NCBI GenBank assembly: GCA_963717475.1
Contig: OY970337.1
Span: 310,001-374,000 of the forward strand
DNA: 64,000 bases
Source of the DNA: AC-32 sp963717475
GTDB lineage: Bacteria > Actinomycetota > Thermoleophilia > Gaiellales > Gaiellaceae
Direction: 5' to 3'
The notes under the pieces were generated by a model. The model had not been told where the DNA came from. It searched no databases and was given only the letters and a program-made list of their open reading frames with translations. The translations under genes and the position numbers were made by a program. Shown here piece after piece: positions 39,809 through 47,732 of this stretch (position 1 is its first letter; the number at the start of each line of letters is the position of its first letter).

Positions 39809-40858
39809 GTGATGAACCAGGCAGCAGAGACCGAGCTCACGCACCGTCAGGGCGAGATCCTGCGCGGCGTCGTCGAGGCGTTCGTCGCGACCGGCGAGCC
39901 GGTCGGGTCGCGGACGCTCGTGGACCGGGCGGGTCTCGACGTCTCGCCGTCCACGGTCCGCGCCGAGCTGGCCGAGCTCGAGGCACGCGGCCTGCTGACG
40001 CATCCGCACACCTCGGCCGGGCGGATCCCGACCGAGCAGGGCTACCGCTACTACGCGGACCGCCTGCTCGAGCGGCTCGACCCGCATCCCGAGGGCTTCC
40101 CGCTCGATCTGAGCGCGGCGCGGAGCGAGGTCGACTCGGCACTGCAGGCGACGACCGAGATGCTCTCCGAGCTGACGCGCCTGCTCGCCCTCGTGTCGGC
40201 GCCCCCGCTAGGGACGGCGACGGTTCGCCACGTCGAGGTGCTGCTACTCCAGCCGCACGCGGTGATGGTCGTCGTGATCGCGTCGACCGGCAGCGTCACG
40301 AAGCGCGTCTACCGCTACCCGGAGCCGGTCGACCCGATGCTCGCCGACTGGGCGGCCGCCTACCTGAACGACCGCATCGCCGGGCTCGAGCTGGGCAGCA
40401 ACGCGCTGCGGCGGCGGCTCGACGATCCCGGTCTAGGCCGCCGGGAGCGCGCATTCCTGGCGACTGTCTCGACGCTCTTCGAGGAGGCGCTCGCCGCGGA
40501 GCAGCAGGGGCTCTACGTAGGTGGCACCGCGGGCCTGCTCGAGGACCTGCGTTCGGAAGAGCTCGACGCCTACCAGCGCCTGCTCGAGGTGCTCGAGAAG
40601 CGTGCGGCGTTGCTCGAGGTCGTGAGCCAATCGTTCGACCCGCGCAAGCCGTTCGTCCGCGTCGGGCCGGAGCTCGAGCACCCGGCGATGCGCGACCTCG
40701 CGCTGGTCGGCGCGTCGTACGGGCTGACGACGCGAACGCTGGGGGCCGTCACCCTGCTCGGCCCCGTGCGCATGGACTACGACAAGGCGCTGCGTTCCGT
40801 ACGCGCAGCCGCGCACGAGCTCTCCCGGTTCGTCGAGGAGATCTACGAAGACAACTAG
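39809..40858 (+). CDS. hrcA: Heat-inducible transcription repressor HrcA
   Basis: The 349-aa repressor has an N-terminal winged helix (LTHRQGEILRGVVEAFVATGEPVGSRTL), the conserved HPHTSAGRIPTEQGYR stretch, and a C-terminal GAF-like domain ending GPVRMDYDKALRSVRAAAHEL. HrcA normally controls chaperone operons via CIRCE. Here it is followed directly by dnaJ, with no grpE or dnaK between. Confidence 0.95.
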   Translation: MMNQAAETELTHRQGEILRGVVEAFVATGEPVGSRTLVDRAGLDVSPSTVRAELAELEARGLLTHPHTSAGRIPTEQGYRYYADRLLERLDPHPEGFPLDLSAARSEVDSALQATTEMLSELTRLLALVSAPPLGTATVRHVEVLLLQPHAVMVVVIASTGSVTKRVYRYPEPVDPMLADWAAAYLNDRIAGLELGSNALRRRLDDPGLGRRERAFLATVSTLFEEALAAEQQGLYVGGTAGLLEDLRSEELDAYQRLLEVLEKRAALLEVVSQSFDPRKPFVRVGPELEHPAMRDLALVGASYGLTTRTLGAVTLLGPVRMDYDKALRSVRAAAHELSRFVEEIYEDN

Positions 40859-40867
40859 AGCGGCGAG

Positions 40868-40873
40868 TACGCT
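40868..40873 (+). promoter_or_regulatory. -10 element of dnaJ
   Basis: TACGCT, 7 bases before the ATG at 40881. No ribosome site lies between, so dnaJ may be leaderless. Confidence 0.4.
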
Positions 40874-40880
40874 GGGATCG

Positions 40881-41999
40881 ATGGCGGCGACGAAGCGCGA
40901 CTACTACGAGGTCCTCGGCGTCGAGCGCGCAGCCGGTGAGAGCGAGATCAAAAAAGCGTTCCGCGGGCTCGCCCGCACGCTCCACCCGGATGTCTCGGAG
41001 GAGCCGGACGCCGAGGAGCGTTTCCGCGAGGTCGTCGAGGCCTACGAGGTCCTCTCGAAGCCGGAGACGCGCGAGCTCTACGACCGCTTCGGGCACGAAG
41101 GCCTGCGCAGCGGCGGCTTCAACCCGTCCGCCTTCGATCTCGGCAGCCTCTCCGATCTCTTCTCGGCCTTCTTCGGCGACGACCTCTTCGGCGTCGGCGG
41201 CCGCCAGCGGCGTGCGCGCGGCGCGGATGCGGTCGCCCAGGTCGAGATCGACCTCGTCGAGGCGGCGAATGGGACGCAGCGCGAGGTCCCGTTTCCGGTC
41301 AGCGTCCCCTGCGCGGCGTGCGGCGGCACGGGAGCCGAGCCGGGTACCGAGCCCGAGACATGTCCGACCTGTGCGGGTGCCGGCCGGGTCGAGCACGTCT
41401 CGCGGACGGTGTTCGGCGAGTTCATCCGCTCGCAGCCATGTCCGCAGTGCGGTGGCGGCGGGCGCGTGATCGCGCACCCGTGCGGCGAGTGCGACGGGTC
41501 AGGCCGCATCGTCGAGGAGCGCACCCTCGAGGTCGAGGTGCCGCCCGGGATCCACGACGGCCAGCAGATTCGGCTCACGGGCGAGGGCCACGCGGGGTCG
41601 CTGGGGGGCCGCGCGGGCGATCTCTACGTACAGGTCAGGATCCGCCCCGACCCGCGCTTCGTCCGCGAGGGCAACGACATCATCACGACGGTCGACCTGA
41701 CGATCACGCAGGCCGCGCTCGGCGCGAGGCTCCCGGTGCCGACGCTCGACGGAGAGACGGAGCTCGAGCTCGAGCCCGGCACGCAGCCTGGTTCGGTCGT
41801 CGTCCTGCGTGGGCGCGGGATGCCGGTCCTGCAGGGCTTCGGTCGGGGCGACCAGCGCGTGCTCGTGAACGTGCGAGTCCCCCAGCGGCTGACGGACGAC
41901 CAGCGTTCGCTGCTCGAGCGGCTCCAGGACGTGCTCGGCGAGGAACATTACGAGGACGACGAGGGGTTCTTCGAGAAGCTGAAGAGCGCGTTCCGCTGA
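40881..41999 (+). CDS. dnaJ: Chaperone DnaJ
   Basis: The 372-aa co-chaperone has a J domain (DYYEVLGVERAAGESEIKKAFR with HPD in RTLHPDVS), a Gly/Phe region, and four zinc-binding repeats (CAACGGTG, CPTCAGAG, CPQCGGGG, CGECDGSG), so it is a type I DnaJ. The C-terminal substrate-binding domain is complete. It overlaps prmA by CTGA. Confidence 0.96.
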   Translation: MAATKRDYYEVLGVERAAGESEIKKAFRGLARTLHPDVSEEPDAEERFREVVEAYEVLSKPETRELYDRFGHEGLRSGGFNPSAFDLGSLSDLFSAFFGDDLFGVGGRQRRARGADAVAQVEIDLVEAANGTQREVPFPVSVPCAACGGTGAEPGTEPETCPTCAGAGRVEHVSRTVFGEFIRSQPCPQCGGGGRVIAHPCGECDGSGRIVEERTLEVEVPPGIHDGQQIRLTGEGHAGSLGGRAGDLYVQVRIRPDPRFVREGNDIITTVDLTITQAALGARLPVPTLDGETELELEPGTQPGSVVVLRGRGMPVLQGFGRGDQRVLVNVRVPQRLTDDQRSLLERLQDVLGEEHYEDDEGFFEKLKSAFR

Positions 42000-42754
42000 G
42001 CACGCTCCGCCGCGTCGCGACGACCGTCTCGCCGGAGCGCGCCGAGATTGCGCGGGCGCTCATGGTCGAGCTCTTCCCGGAGGGCTTCGAGGAGACGGAG
42101 CACTCGGACGGCGTCGAGCTCGCCGCCTACACGGATGCGAGCGGCGAGGAACGGCTCTGGGCTGCCTTCGGGACCGTCTCGGCAGACGCGGTCCCGGACG
42201 GATGGGAGCAGCGGTGGCGCGAGTTCCACAAACCGGTGCGCGTCGGACGACTGTGGCTGGGCCCGCCGTGGGAAGACCCGCCGGCCGGCGCGGTCGCGGT
42301 CGTAATCGACCCGGGCCGCGCGTTCGGCACCGGCGGCCACCCGACGACGCGGCTCTGCCTCGAGCTGCTCGCCGAGGTCGAGCCGGCGAGCCTGGTCGAC
42401 GCGGGGTGCGGATCGGGCGTCATCGCCGTCGCCGCGGCGAAGCTCGGCTTCTCGCCGGTGCGCGCGCTCGACCAGGAGGCGGCCGCAGTCGAGGCAACCG
42501 CGCGGAACGCAGCGGCGAACGGCGTCGAGCTCGAGATCGAACAGGCCGACGTCCTGTCGGCCCCGCTGCCCGAGGCCGAGGTCGTCGTGGCGAACGTCTC
42601 GGCAGCGTTCGCCGGTGCGCTGCGGCCACAACCGGCCACGCACACGGTTCTCACCTCGGGCTACCTCGAGTCCGACCGTCCGACGATCGACCGCTTCCGC
42701 CCGCTGGACCGCCGTATCGCCCACGGGTGGGCCGCAGACCTGCACCGCCGCTAG
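41996..42754 (+). CDS. prmA: Ribosomal protein L11 methyltransferase-like (PrmA)
   Basis: About 252 aa. The substrate-binding N-domain is followed by the SAM fold: GRAFGTGGHPTTRLCLELL, LVDAGCGSGVIAVAAAKLG and VVVANVSAAFAG, all PrmA signatures. No ATG, GTG or TTG lies near the 5' end; the conserved text LRRVATTVSPERAE begins right after CTG 41996, which overlaps the dnaJ stop as CTGA. The next ATG (42062) would delete the first strand of the domain. I therefore propose a CTG start. Confidence 0.82.
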   Translation: MSTLRRVATTVSPERAEIARALMVELFPEGFEETEHSDGVELAAYTDASGEERLWAAFGTVSADAVPDGWEQRWREFHKPVRVGRLWLGPPWEDPPAGAVAVVIDPGRAFGTGGHPTTRLCLELLAEVEPASLVDAGCGSGVIAVAAAKLGFSPVRALDQEAAAVEATARNAAANGVELEIEQADVLSAPLPEAEVVVANVSAAFAGALRPQPATHTVLTSGYLESDRPTIDRFRPLDRRIAHGWAADLHRR

Positions 42755-42757
42755 GAG

Positions 42758-42763
42758 TAGAGT
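42758..42763 (+). promoter_or_regulatory. -10 element of mtaB
   Basis: TAGAGT just after the prmA stop, 9 bases before GTG 42773. No Shine-Dalgarno sequence. Confidence 0.4.
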
Positions 42764-42772
42764 CCACGCGCC

Positions 42773-43963
42773 GTGGCGGGCTTTTCCATCCGCTTTCTGG
42801 GTTGCAAGGTGTCGTACGCCGACGCCCAGGCGATCCGCGAGCGCCTGCTCGCGGACGGCCATACGGAGGCGACCGGGGGAGCCGAGGTCGCGGTCGTGAA
42901 CACGTGCTGCGTGACGCACGAGGCGGTCCGCAAGTCGCGCCATGCGGCCGCCCGCGCAGCCCGCACGCACGGAAAGGTCTACGTCACCGGCTGCGGCGCG
43001 AGCCTGGAGGCGGACGGCTTCGACGGCCTGCCGGACAATGTGGTCGTCGTCGCTCGCCGCAGCGAGGAGACGCCCGGGTTCGTCGCCGGGGACGTCGGCG
43101 CCGTCGGCTGCGTCCAGGCCGAGGCGCGGCTCGAGCGAGTGCGCGCCTTCGTGAAGGTCCAGGACGGGTGCAGCTTCTCGTGCGCGTTCTGCGTGATCCC
43201 GTCCGTTCGCGGCGCGTCGCGCAGCCGTCGCGCCGAAGCCGTCCTGCGCGAGGCCCGGCGTCGGGTCGAGCAGGGCCACAAGGAGATCGTCCTGACCGGG
43301 ATCAACCTCGGCTGCTACCGCGACCGCGAGGCCGGCTACACGCTCGCCCGGCTCGTCCGCGAGGTGGGGGAGATACCCGGCCTGGCGCGCCTGCGCCTTT
43401 CGTCGATCGAGGTGAACCACGTCAACGGCGAGCTGGTCGACGCGCTGCGCGAGACCCCCGTGCTCGCGCGTCACCTGCACGTTCCTCTGCAGTCCGGCGA
43501 GGACGGCGTGCTGCGCGCGATGGGGCGGCGCTACGACAGCGCGACCTACCTGCGCCGCGTCGAGCCGCTTGCGGACTTCAACCTGACGAGCGACGTGATC
43601 GTCGGCTTCCCGGGCGAGGACGAGCAAGCCTTTCGCCGGACCCTGGAGGTCGTCGACCGGGCCGGGATCTCGAGCGTCCACGTGTTCCCGTACTCGCCGC
43701 GGCCCGGTACAGCGACCGCAGCTGCAGACACCGTCCCGCCCCACGTCAAGCGCGAGCGCGGCGAGCGCCTGCGTGAGCACTCGCGGGTTGCGAGCCTCGA
43801 GCGCTGGCGCGCGAAGGTCGGGAGCGAAGACGTCGTACTCGTCGACCGCCCGGGCCGCGGGTACGGCGACGACTACTCGCCCTGGCTGGTGCGAGGCGAG
43901 GTCGGCGAGCTCGTCCGCGTCAGGGCGCGCGGCGTGACCGAGGAGGGGATCCTCGCTGCCTGA
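42773..43963 (+). CDS. mtaB: tRNA t6A37 methylthiotransferase (MtaB)
   Basis: The 396-aa radical SAM methylthiotransferase has an N-terminal MTTase domain (FLGCKVSYADAQ, NTCCVTHEAVRKSR, VTGCGA, the first cluster's cysteines), the radical SAM motif CSFSCAFC, and a TRAM-like tail. The GCK-type N-terminus places it nearer MtaB than MiaB. It modifies A37 of ANN-decoding tRNAs. It is followed with a short overlap by the HIT gene. No rsmE gene lies between it and prmA, unlike in many bacteria. Confidence 0.88.
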   Translation: MAGFSIRFLGCKVSYADAQAIRERLLADGHTEATGGAEVAVVNTCCVTHEAVRKSRHAAARAARTHGKVYVTGCGASLEADGFDGLPDNVVVVARRSEETPGFVAGDVGAVGCVQAEARLERVRAFVKVQDGCSFSCAFCVIPSVRGASRSRRAEAVLREARRRVEQGHKEIVLTGINLGCYRDREAGYTLARLVREVGEIPGLARLRLSSIEVNHVNGELVDALRETPVLARHLHVPLQSGEDGVLRAMGRRYDSATYLRRVEPLADFNLTSDVIVGFPGEDEQAFRRTLEVVDRAGISSVHVFPYSPRPGTATAAADTVPPHVKRERGERLREHSRVASLERWRAKVGSEDVVLVDRPGRGYGDDYSPWLVRGEVGELVRVRARGVTEEGILAA

Positions 43964-44285
43964 CGACTGTCTCTTCTGCCAGCTCGTCCGGGATGGCGAC
44001 CACGTCCGCGCCGCGAACGGCTTCGTGGCGGTCCGCGACATCAACCCGAAGGCGGACACGCACCTGCTCGTGATCCCGGAGCGCCACGTAGACACCTTCC
44101 GCGAGGTCGGCGAGTTCGCCGCCGATGAGGCCAAGCACATGCTGGAGTTCGTCGCCGAGACCGCCAAGGACGCCGGGCTCGACGATTACCGTGTGGTGGT
44201 GAACGTGGGCGAGGGTGCCGGGCAGACGATCTTTCACCTTCACTGGCACCTCCTCGGCGGGCGAGTCTGGGGGGCCGCCGGATGA
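43956..44285 (+). CDS. HIT-family nucleotide-binding hydrolase
   Basis: About 109 aa with DDCLFCQLVRDG at the N-terminus (zinc-binding CxxC) and the histidine triad IFHLHWHLLGGR. HINT-type proteins hydrolyse AMP-lysine or similar adenylated compounds. The only start that keeps the CxxC is CTG at 43956, inside the mtaB end; ATG/GTG alternatives (44025 onward) would remove it. Overlaps yqeY as ATGA. Confidence 0.85.
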   Translation: MPDDCLFCQLVRDGDHVRAANGFVAVRDINPKADTHLLVIPERHVDTFREVGEFAADEAKHMLEFVAETAKDAGLDDYRVVVNVGEGAGQTIFHLHWHLLGGRVWGAAG

Positions 44286-44725
44286 GCCTGATTCAGCAGC
44301 TGGAGGACGAGCTGAAGGAGGCGATGGTCGCGCGCGACACGGCGCGCCGCGACACGTTGCGCCTGATCCTGGCGAGCCTGCGCAGCGCAGAGAAGGAGCT
44401 GCAGCGGCCGCTGCACGACGACGAGGAGCTGCAGGTCCTCCAGCGCGAGCGCAAGCGCAGGCAGGAGGCCGCCGAGGGCTTCCGCACTGCCGGCCGAGAC
44501 GCGCAGGCCGAGGCCGAGGAAAGCGAGCTCGCGGTGCTCGAGGAGTTCATGCCCGAGCCGCTCTCGGAGGATGACCTCGAGGAGATCGTCGACGACGCGA
44601 TCGCCGAGGTCGGCGCGACGAGCATGCGCGACTTCGGCCGCGTGATGGCCGACGTGATGCCGCAGGTCTCGGGCCGTGCCGACGGCTCGGCGGTCAGCCA
44701 GCTCGTGCGCGAGAAGCTCGCCTGA
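44282..44725 (+). CDS. yqeY: YqeY/GatB-tail domain protein
   Basis: The 147-aa helical protein begins SLIQQLEDELKEAMVARDTARRDTLRLIL, the YqeY hallmark, and ends with a small domain (MRDFGRVMADVMPQVSGRADGSAVSQLV) resembling the GatB tail. It is thought to interact with tRNA or related substrates. It sits in the conserved mtaB-HIT-yqeY-phoH order, interrupted by the next gene. Confidence 0.92.
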   Translation: MSLIQQLEDELKEAMVARDTARRDTLRLILASLRSAEKELQRPLHDDEELQVLQRERKRRQEAAEGFRTAGRDAQAEAEESELAVLEEFMPEPLSEDDLEEIVDDAIAEVGATSMRDFGRVMADVMPQVSGRADGSAVSQLVREKLA

Positions 44726-45342
44726 GCGGCTTCGAGAAGCTCAACGCTCTGCTCGAGTCACTGCGCGGGTTCGACCGTCCGTGGTTCGTCTCCGGCGGGT
44801 GGGCGATCGACCTCTTTCTGAATGAGGTGACGCGGCCGCACGAGGACATCGAGGTCGGGATCTTCCGCGCGGATCAGGGAGCGCTCCAGGCGCACTTAGC
44901 CGAATGGGAGCTACTCAAGTGCGAACGGCCGGGTCGACTCGATCCGTGGGAAGAGGGCGACTGGCTCGAGCTCCCGATCCATCAGGTCTTTGCGTTTCCT
45001 CCGGGTAGCCCGCCCCTGCAGCAACCGTGGGAGCCCGGCGGCGACGAGCTGCAGTTCTTCCTGAACGACGTCGAGGACGGTGTCTGGCTGTGCAGGCGCG
45101 ATCCCAGCGTCAAGCGGCCGGCGGCCGAGGTGTGGAATCGATCCGCGTCGGGGCTGCCGATCGTGGCGCCGGAGATCCAGCTGCTCTACAAGGCGAAGCA
45201 CCACCTGGAGAAAGACGAGGACGACTTCCAGGCCGCGGTTCCCCGGCTGAGCCGGGAGCAGCGGGAGTGGCTGAGGCGAAGCCTCGAGGTCGTACACCCG
45301 GGCGATCCATGGCTCGCGCCGCTCGAAGCCCTCGACGCGTAA
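44722..45342 (+). CDS. Nucleotidyltransferase-fold protein, aminoglycoside adenylyltransferase-like
   Basis: About 206 aa. The motif WFVSGGWAIDLFLNEVTRPHEDIEVGIFR matches ANT-type/MNT nucleotidyltransferases (GGWA...D, then a second acidic cluster). This motif lies upstream of the first GTG (44827), so the gene must start earlier; CTG 44722, overlapping the yqeY stop as CTGA, is the only reasonable start. The second acidic residue pair reads EDIEVG rather than D-x-D, so activity is uncertain. Inserted into an otherwise conserved core order. Confidence 0.7.
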   Translation: MSGFEKLNALLESLRGFDRPWFVSGGWAIDLFLNEVTRPHEDIEVGIFRADQGALQAHLAEWELLKCERPGRLDPWEEGDWLELPIHQVFAFPPGSPPLQQPWEPGGDELQFFLNDVEDGVWLCRRDPSVKRPAAEVWNRSASGLPIVAPEIQLLYKAKHHLEKDEDDFQAAVPRLSREQREWLRRSLEVVHPGDPWLAPLEALDA

Positions 45343-45380
45343 GGCGACGCGCCGTTGATCGCCGTGCCGCAGCTCACAAG

Positions 45381-45487
45381 CTCATACCCCCACCCTGGGT
45401 GGGGACCGATCCCACCGCCCTCGAGGGCGAGCGTAACCCGCAAAAGCGCACGCGTGGGTGACGAAACCGTGCCGAATGTGTGAATTC
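45381..45487 (+). repeat. Dispersed intergenic repeat copy
   Basis: About 107 bases between the nucleotidyltransferase gene and the phoH promoter. In order it contains ACCCCCACCCTGGGTGGGG, the palindrome CGCCCTCGAGGGCG, GTAACC, then ACGCGTGGGTGAC and GTGCCGAATGTGTG. It is closely matched, in reverse orientation, by 47621-47730. Confidence 0.7.
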
Positions 45488-45517
45488 CGCGGCGCCGGCG
45501 CAACCCGGCGCAGCGCC

Positions 45518-45523
45518 TACACT
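45518..45523 (+). promoter_or_regulatory. -10 element of phoH
   Basis: TACACT, 8 bases before GTG 45532. The reading frame itself begins GTGCAGGAGG, so no upstream ribosome site exists. Confidence 0.45.
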
Positions 45524-45531
45524 GAGCCTCT

Positions 45532-46491
45532 GTGCAGGAGGTTCTCTCAGTCTCGAACGACGTCGCGGCCGAGCTCGCCACGGTCGGCGACGGCGTGCTC
45601 GATGCGCTTCGTGAACGGCTGCGCTGCACGATCCTGCTCCGCGGCAACCGCCTGACGATCGAGGGCTCCGACCCCGACGTCGCCCAGGCGCGCGCCGTGA
45701 TCGACGAGCTCCGCGACCTGGTCGAGGGCGGTCACGAGATCGAGCCGAGCACGGTCGACGCGGTTCTCGCTGCGCTCGACGAGGCGGAGGACCTGCGAGA
45801 GGTCCTCGAGGACGTGGTCTGGCGCCACCGCGGCAAGAAGATCTCGCCGAAGACGCTGAACCAGAAGCGGTACGTCGACGCGATGCGCAGGCACACCGTC
45901 ACCTTCGCGATCGGCCCCGCCGGCACCGGCAAGACGTACCTCGCGATGGCACTCGCGGTCGCAGCGCTCTCCGACCGGGAGGTCGGCCGGATCATCCTGA
46001 CGCGCCCCGCCGTCGAGGCGGGTGAGCGGCTCGGCTTCCTCCCGGGCGACATGCTCGCGAAGGTCGACCCGTACCTGCGCCCGCTCTACGACGCGCTGTA
46101 CGACATGCTCGACCCCGACCGGCTCGCCGCCTACATGGAGAAGGGCACCATCGAGGTCGCGCCGCTCGCGTTCATGCGTGGCCGGACGCTGAACGACTCG
46201 TTCATCATCCTCGACGAGGCCCAGAACACGAGCCCCGAGCAGATGCAGATGTTCCTGACGCGGCTGGGCTTCGGCTCGAAGGTCGTCGTCACCGGGGACG
46301 TGACGCAGATCGACCTGCCGCGCGAGCAGGCGTCCGGCCTGATCCAGGTGCAGGACATCCTCGGCTCGATCGAAGGGATCGCGTTCATCCAGTTCGGACA
46401 CGAGGACGTCGTCCGGCACCGGCTCGTCCAGCGCATCGTCGAGGCGTACAAGCTGCATGCAGAGGAGACGGGCACGCAGCGGCACCGCTAG
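45532..46491 (+). CDS. phoH: PhoH-like ATPase
   Basis: The 319-aa protein has an N-terminal KH-like region (TILLRGNRLTIEGSDPDV) and a RecA-like ATPase with Walker A GPAGTGKTYLAMALAV and Walker B FIILDEAQNTS. PhoH/YbeZ works with the rRNA endonuclease YbeY, encoded 11 bases downstream. A dispersed repeat lies just upstream of its promoter. Confidence 0.94.
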   Translation: MQEVLSVSNDVAAELATVGDGVLDALRERLRCTILLRGNRLTIEGSDPDVAQARAVIDELRDLVEGGHEIEPSTVDAVLAALDEAEDLREVLEDVVWRHRGKKISPKTLNQKRYVDAMRRHTVTFAIGPAGTGKTYLAMALAVAALSDREVGRIILTRPAVEAGERLGFLPGDMLAKVDPYLRPLYDALYDMLDPDRLAAYMEKGTIEVAPLAFMRGRTLNDSFIILDEAQNTSPEQMQMFLTRLGFGSKVVVTGDVTQIDLPREQASGLIQVQDILGSIEGIAFIQFGHEDVVRHRLVQRIVEAYKLHAEETGTQRHR

Positions 46492-46502
46492 TGGAGCAGT
46501 AG

Positions 46503-46880
46503 ATGGTGGCGGTCGAGGTGGACAATCGAAGCGGAGTCGAGATCGAGGAGGACGAGGCGGTCGCGCTCGCCCGCACCGTGCTGGCCGAGGAGGGCGTCGA
46601 AGACGGCGAGCTCGGCCTGCACTTCGTGGGGCCGGACGAGATCCGCGCCCTCAAGCGGGAGCATCTGGGCGTCGACGAGGTGACGGACGTGCTCTCTTTC
46701 CCGATCGACGCGCGCGACCCGCTCGAGCCGGGGCTGCCGCGCCAGCTCGGGGACGCGGTCCTCTGCCCGCAGGTGGTCGGCGAGGCCTGGCGCGCCCCGC
46801 TCGTGCACGGGCTTCTGCATCTCGTCGGCTACGACCACGGCGCGGCAATGGACGAGCGCGAGGCGCGATGGAGCGACTGA
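46503..46880 (+). CDS. ybeY: Endoribonuclease YbeY
   Basis: The 125-aa zinc RNase acts in 16S rRNA 3'-end maturation and ribosome quality control. The metal motif HxxxHxxxxxH is VHGLLHLVGYDH, and EVTDVLSFPI precedes it. The 3' end overlaps the kinase-phosphatase fusion by 13 bases. Slightly shorter than average but complete. Confidence 0.93.
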   Translation: MVAVEVDNRSGVEIEEDEAVALARTVLAEEGVEDGELGLHFVGPDEIRALKREHLGVDEVTDVLSFPIDARDPLEPGLPRQLGDAVLCPQVVGEAWRAPLVHGLLHLVGYDHGAAMDEREARWSD

Positions 46881-47593
46881 CCCACCGCCGCGCCCGGACC
46901 CTCCTCGAGAGCTTCAACTTTGCCGTCGAGGGGATCATCCACGTCTTCCGCACGCAGCGGAACATGCGGATCCACATGCTCGCGGCCGTGATCGTGCTCG
47001 TGGCGGCACTCGCGACGAGCGTGACGAGGCTCGAGCTGATCGCGCTCCTGCTGGCGATCGCCTTCGTCTTCATCACCGAGATGCTCAACTCGGCGCTCGA
47101 GCAGGCGATCGACGTCTCGACGACGTCCTTCGACCCGCTCGCGAAGCTGGCCAAGGACATCGCAGCGGGAGCCGTGCTGATCGCCACGCTCAACGCGATC
47201 GCGGTCGGCTATCTCGTCTTCTCGGGTCAGGTCGCCGACCGGAGCTCGCGGCTGCTCGACCGGCTTCGCGACGCGCCGGCGCAGCTGACGCTGATCGCGC
47301 TGGTGGTGACGATCATCCTCGTGATCGCGGCGAAGGCGTACACCGGGCGCGGGCGGCCGCTGAGCGGCGGTCTTCCGTCGGGCCACGCGGCGGTCGCCTT
47401 CGCCGGCTGGATGGCCGCGACGCTCGTCATCGGAGATTCGCACCGGTTCCTGATCTCGACGCTCACGCTGATCATGGCGCTGCTCGTCGCGCAGACGAGA
47501 GTCGAGTCGGGGATCCACTCGGCGCTCGAGGTGACCTACGGCGGGGTGCTCGGTGCCCTCGTGACGCTGGCCGTCTTCCAGCTGTTCGCGTGA
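46868..47593 (+). CDS. DgkA-type lipid kinase fused to PAP2 phosphatase
   Basis: The 241-aa membrane protein joins two enzymes. Residues about 1-120 are the DgkA/undecaprenol kinase fold with the signature TEMLNSALEQAID. Residues about 135-241 are a PAP2 phosphatase with KAYTGRGRPLSGG, PSGHAAVAFAG and TRVESGIHSALEV (the three PAP2 motifs). In most genomes the position after ybeY holds dgkA alone. The fused protein could both make and cleave undecaprenyl phosphates, salvaging the lipid carrier. Confidence 0.88.
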   Translation: MERLTHRRARTLLESFNFAVEGIIHVFRTQRNMRIHMLAAVIVLVAALATSVTRLELIALLLAIAFVFITEMLNSALEQAIDVSTTSFDPLAKLAKDIAAGAVLIATLNAIAVGYLVFSGQVADRSSRLLDRLRDAPAQLTLIALVVTIILVIAAKAYTGRGRPLSGGLPSGHAAVAFAGWMAATLVIGDSHRFLISTLTLIMALLVAQTRVESGIHSALEVTYGGVLGALVTLAVFQLFA

Positions 47594-47620
47594 GCATGGG
47601 CTGCCGGGCACTGAGGCCCG

Positions 47621-47730
47621 AAAAGTCACAGAATCGGCACGAAGCCGTCACCCACGCGTTGCAGTTTCACGGTTACGATCGCCCTCGAGGGCGGTGGGCA
47701 GTCATCCCCACCCAGGGTGGGGGTATGGGG
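47621..47730 (-). repeat. Dispersed intergenic repeat copy, reverse orientation
   Basis: About 110 bases. On the minus strand it reads ACCCCCACCCTGGGTGGGG, CGCCCTCGAGGGCG, GTAACC, then ACGCGTGGGTGAC and GTGCCGATTCTGTGAC, in the same order as the copy at 45381-45487. It ends three bases before the era start codon, so it forms the era 5' region. Confidence 0.7.
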
Positions 47731-47732
47731 TT

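Noticed and set aside
44722..45342. Acquired aminoglycoside-resistance gene on a mobile element
   Set aside because: It is nucleotidyltransferase-like, but codon use matches the neighbours, it is coupled to yqeY, and no transposase, integron site or flanking direct repeat is present.
45381..45487. CRISPR array or attachment site
   Set aside because: The repeat units are single, far apart and imperfect, with no regular spacers, no cas genes and no integrase nearby.
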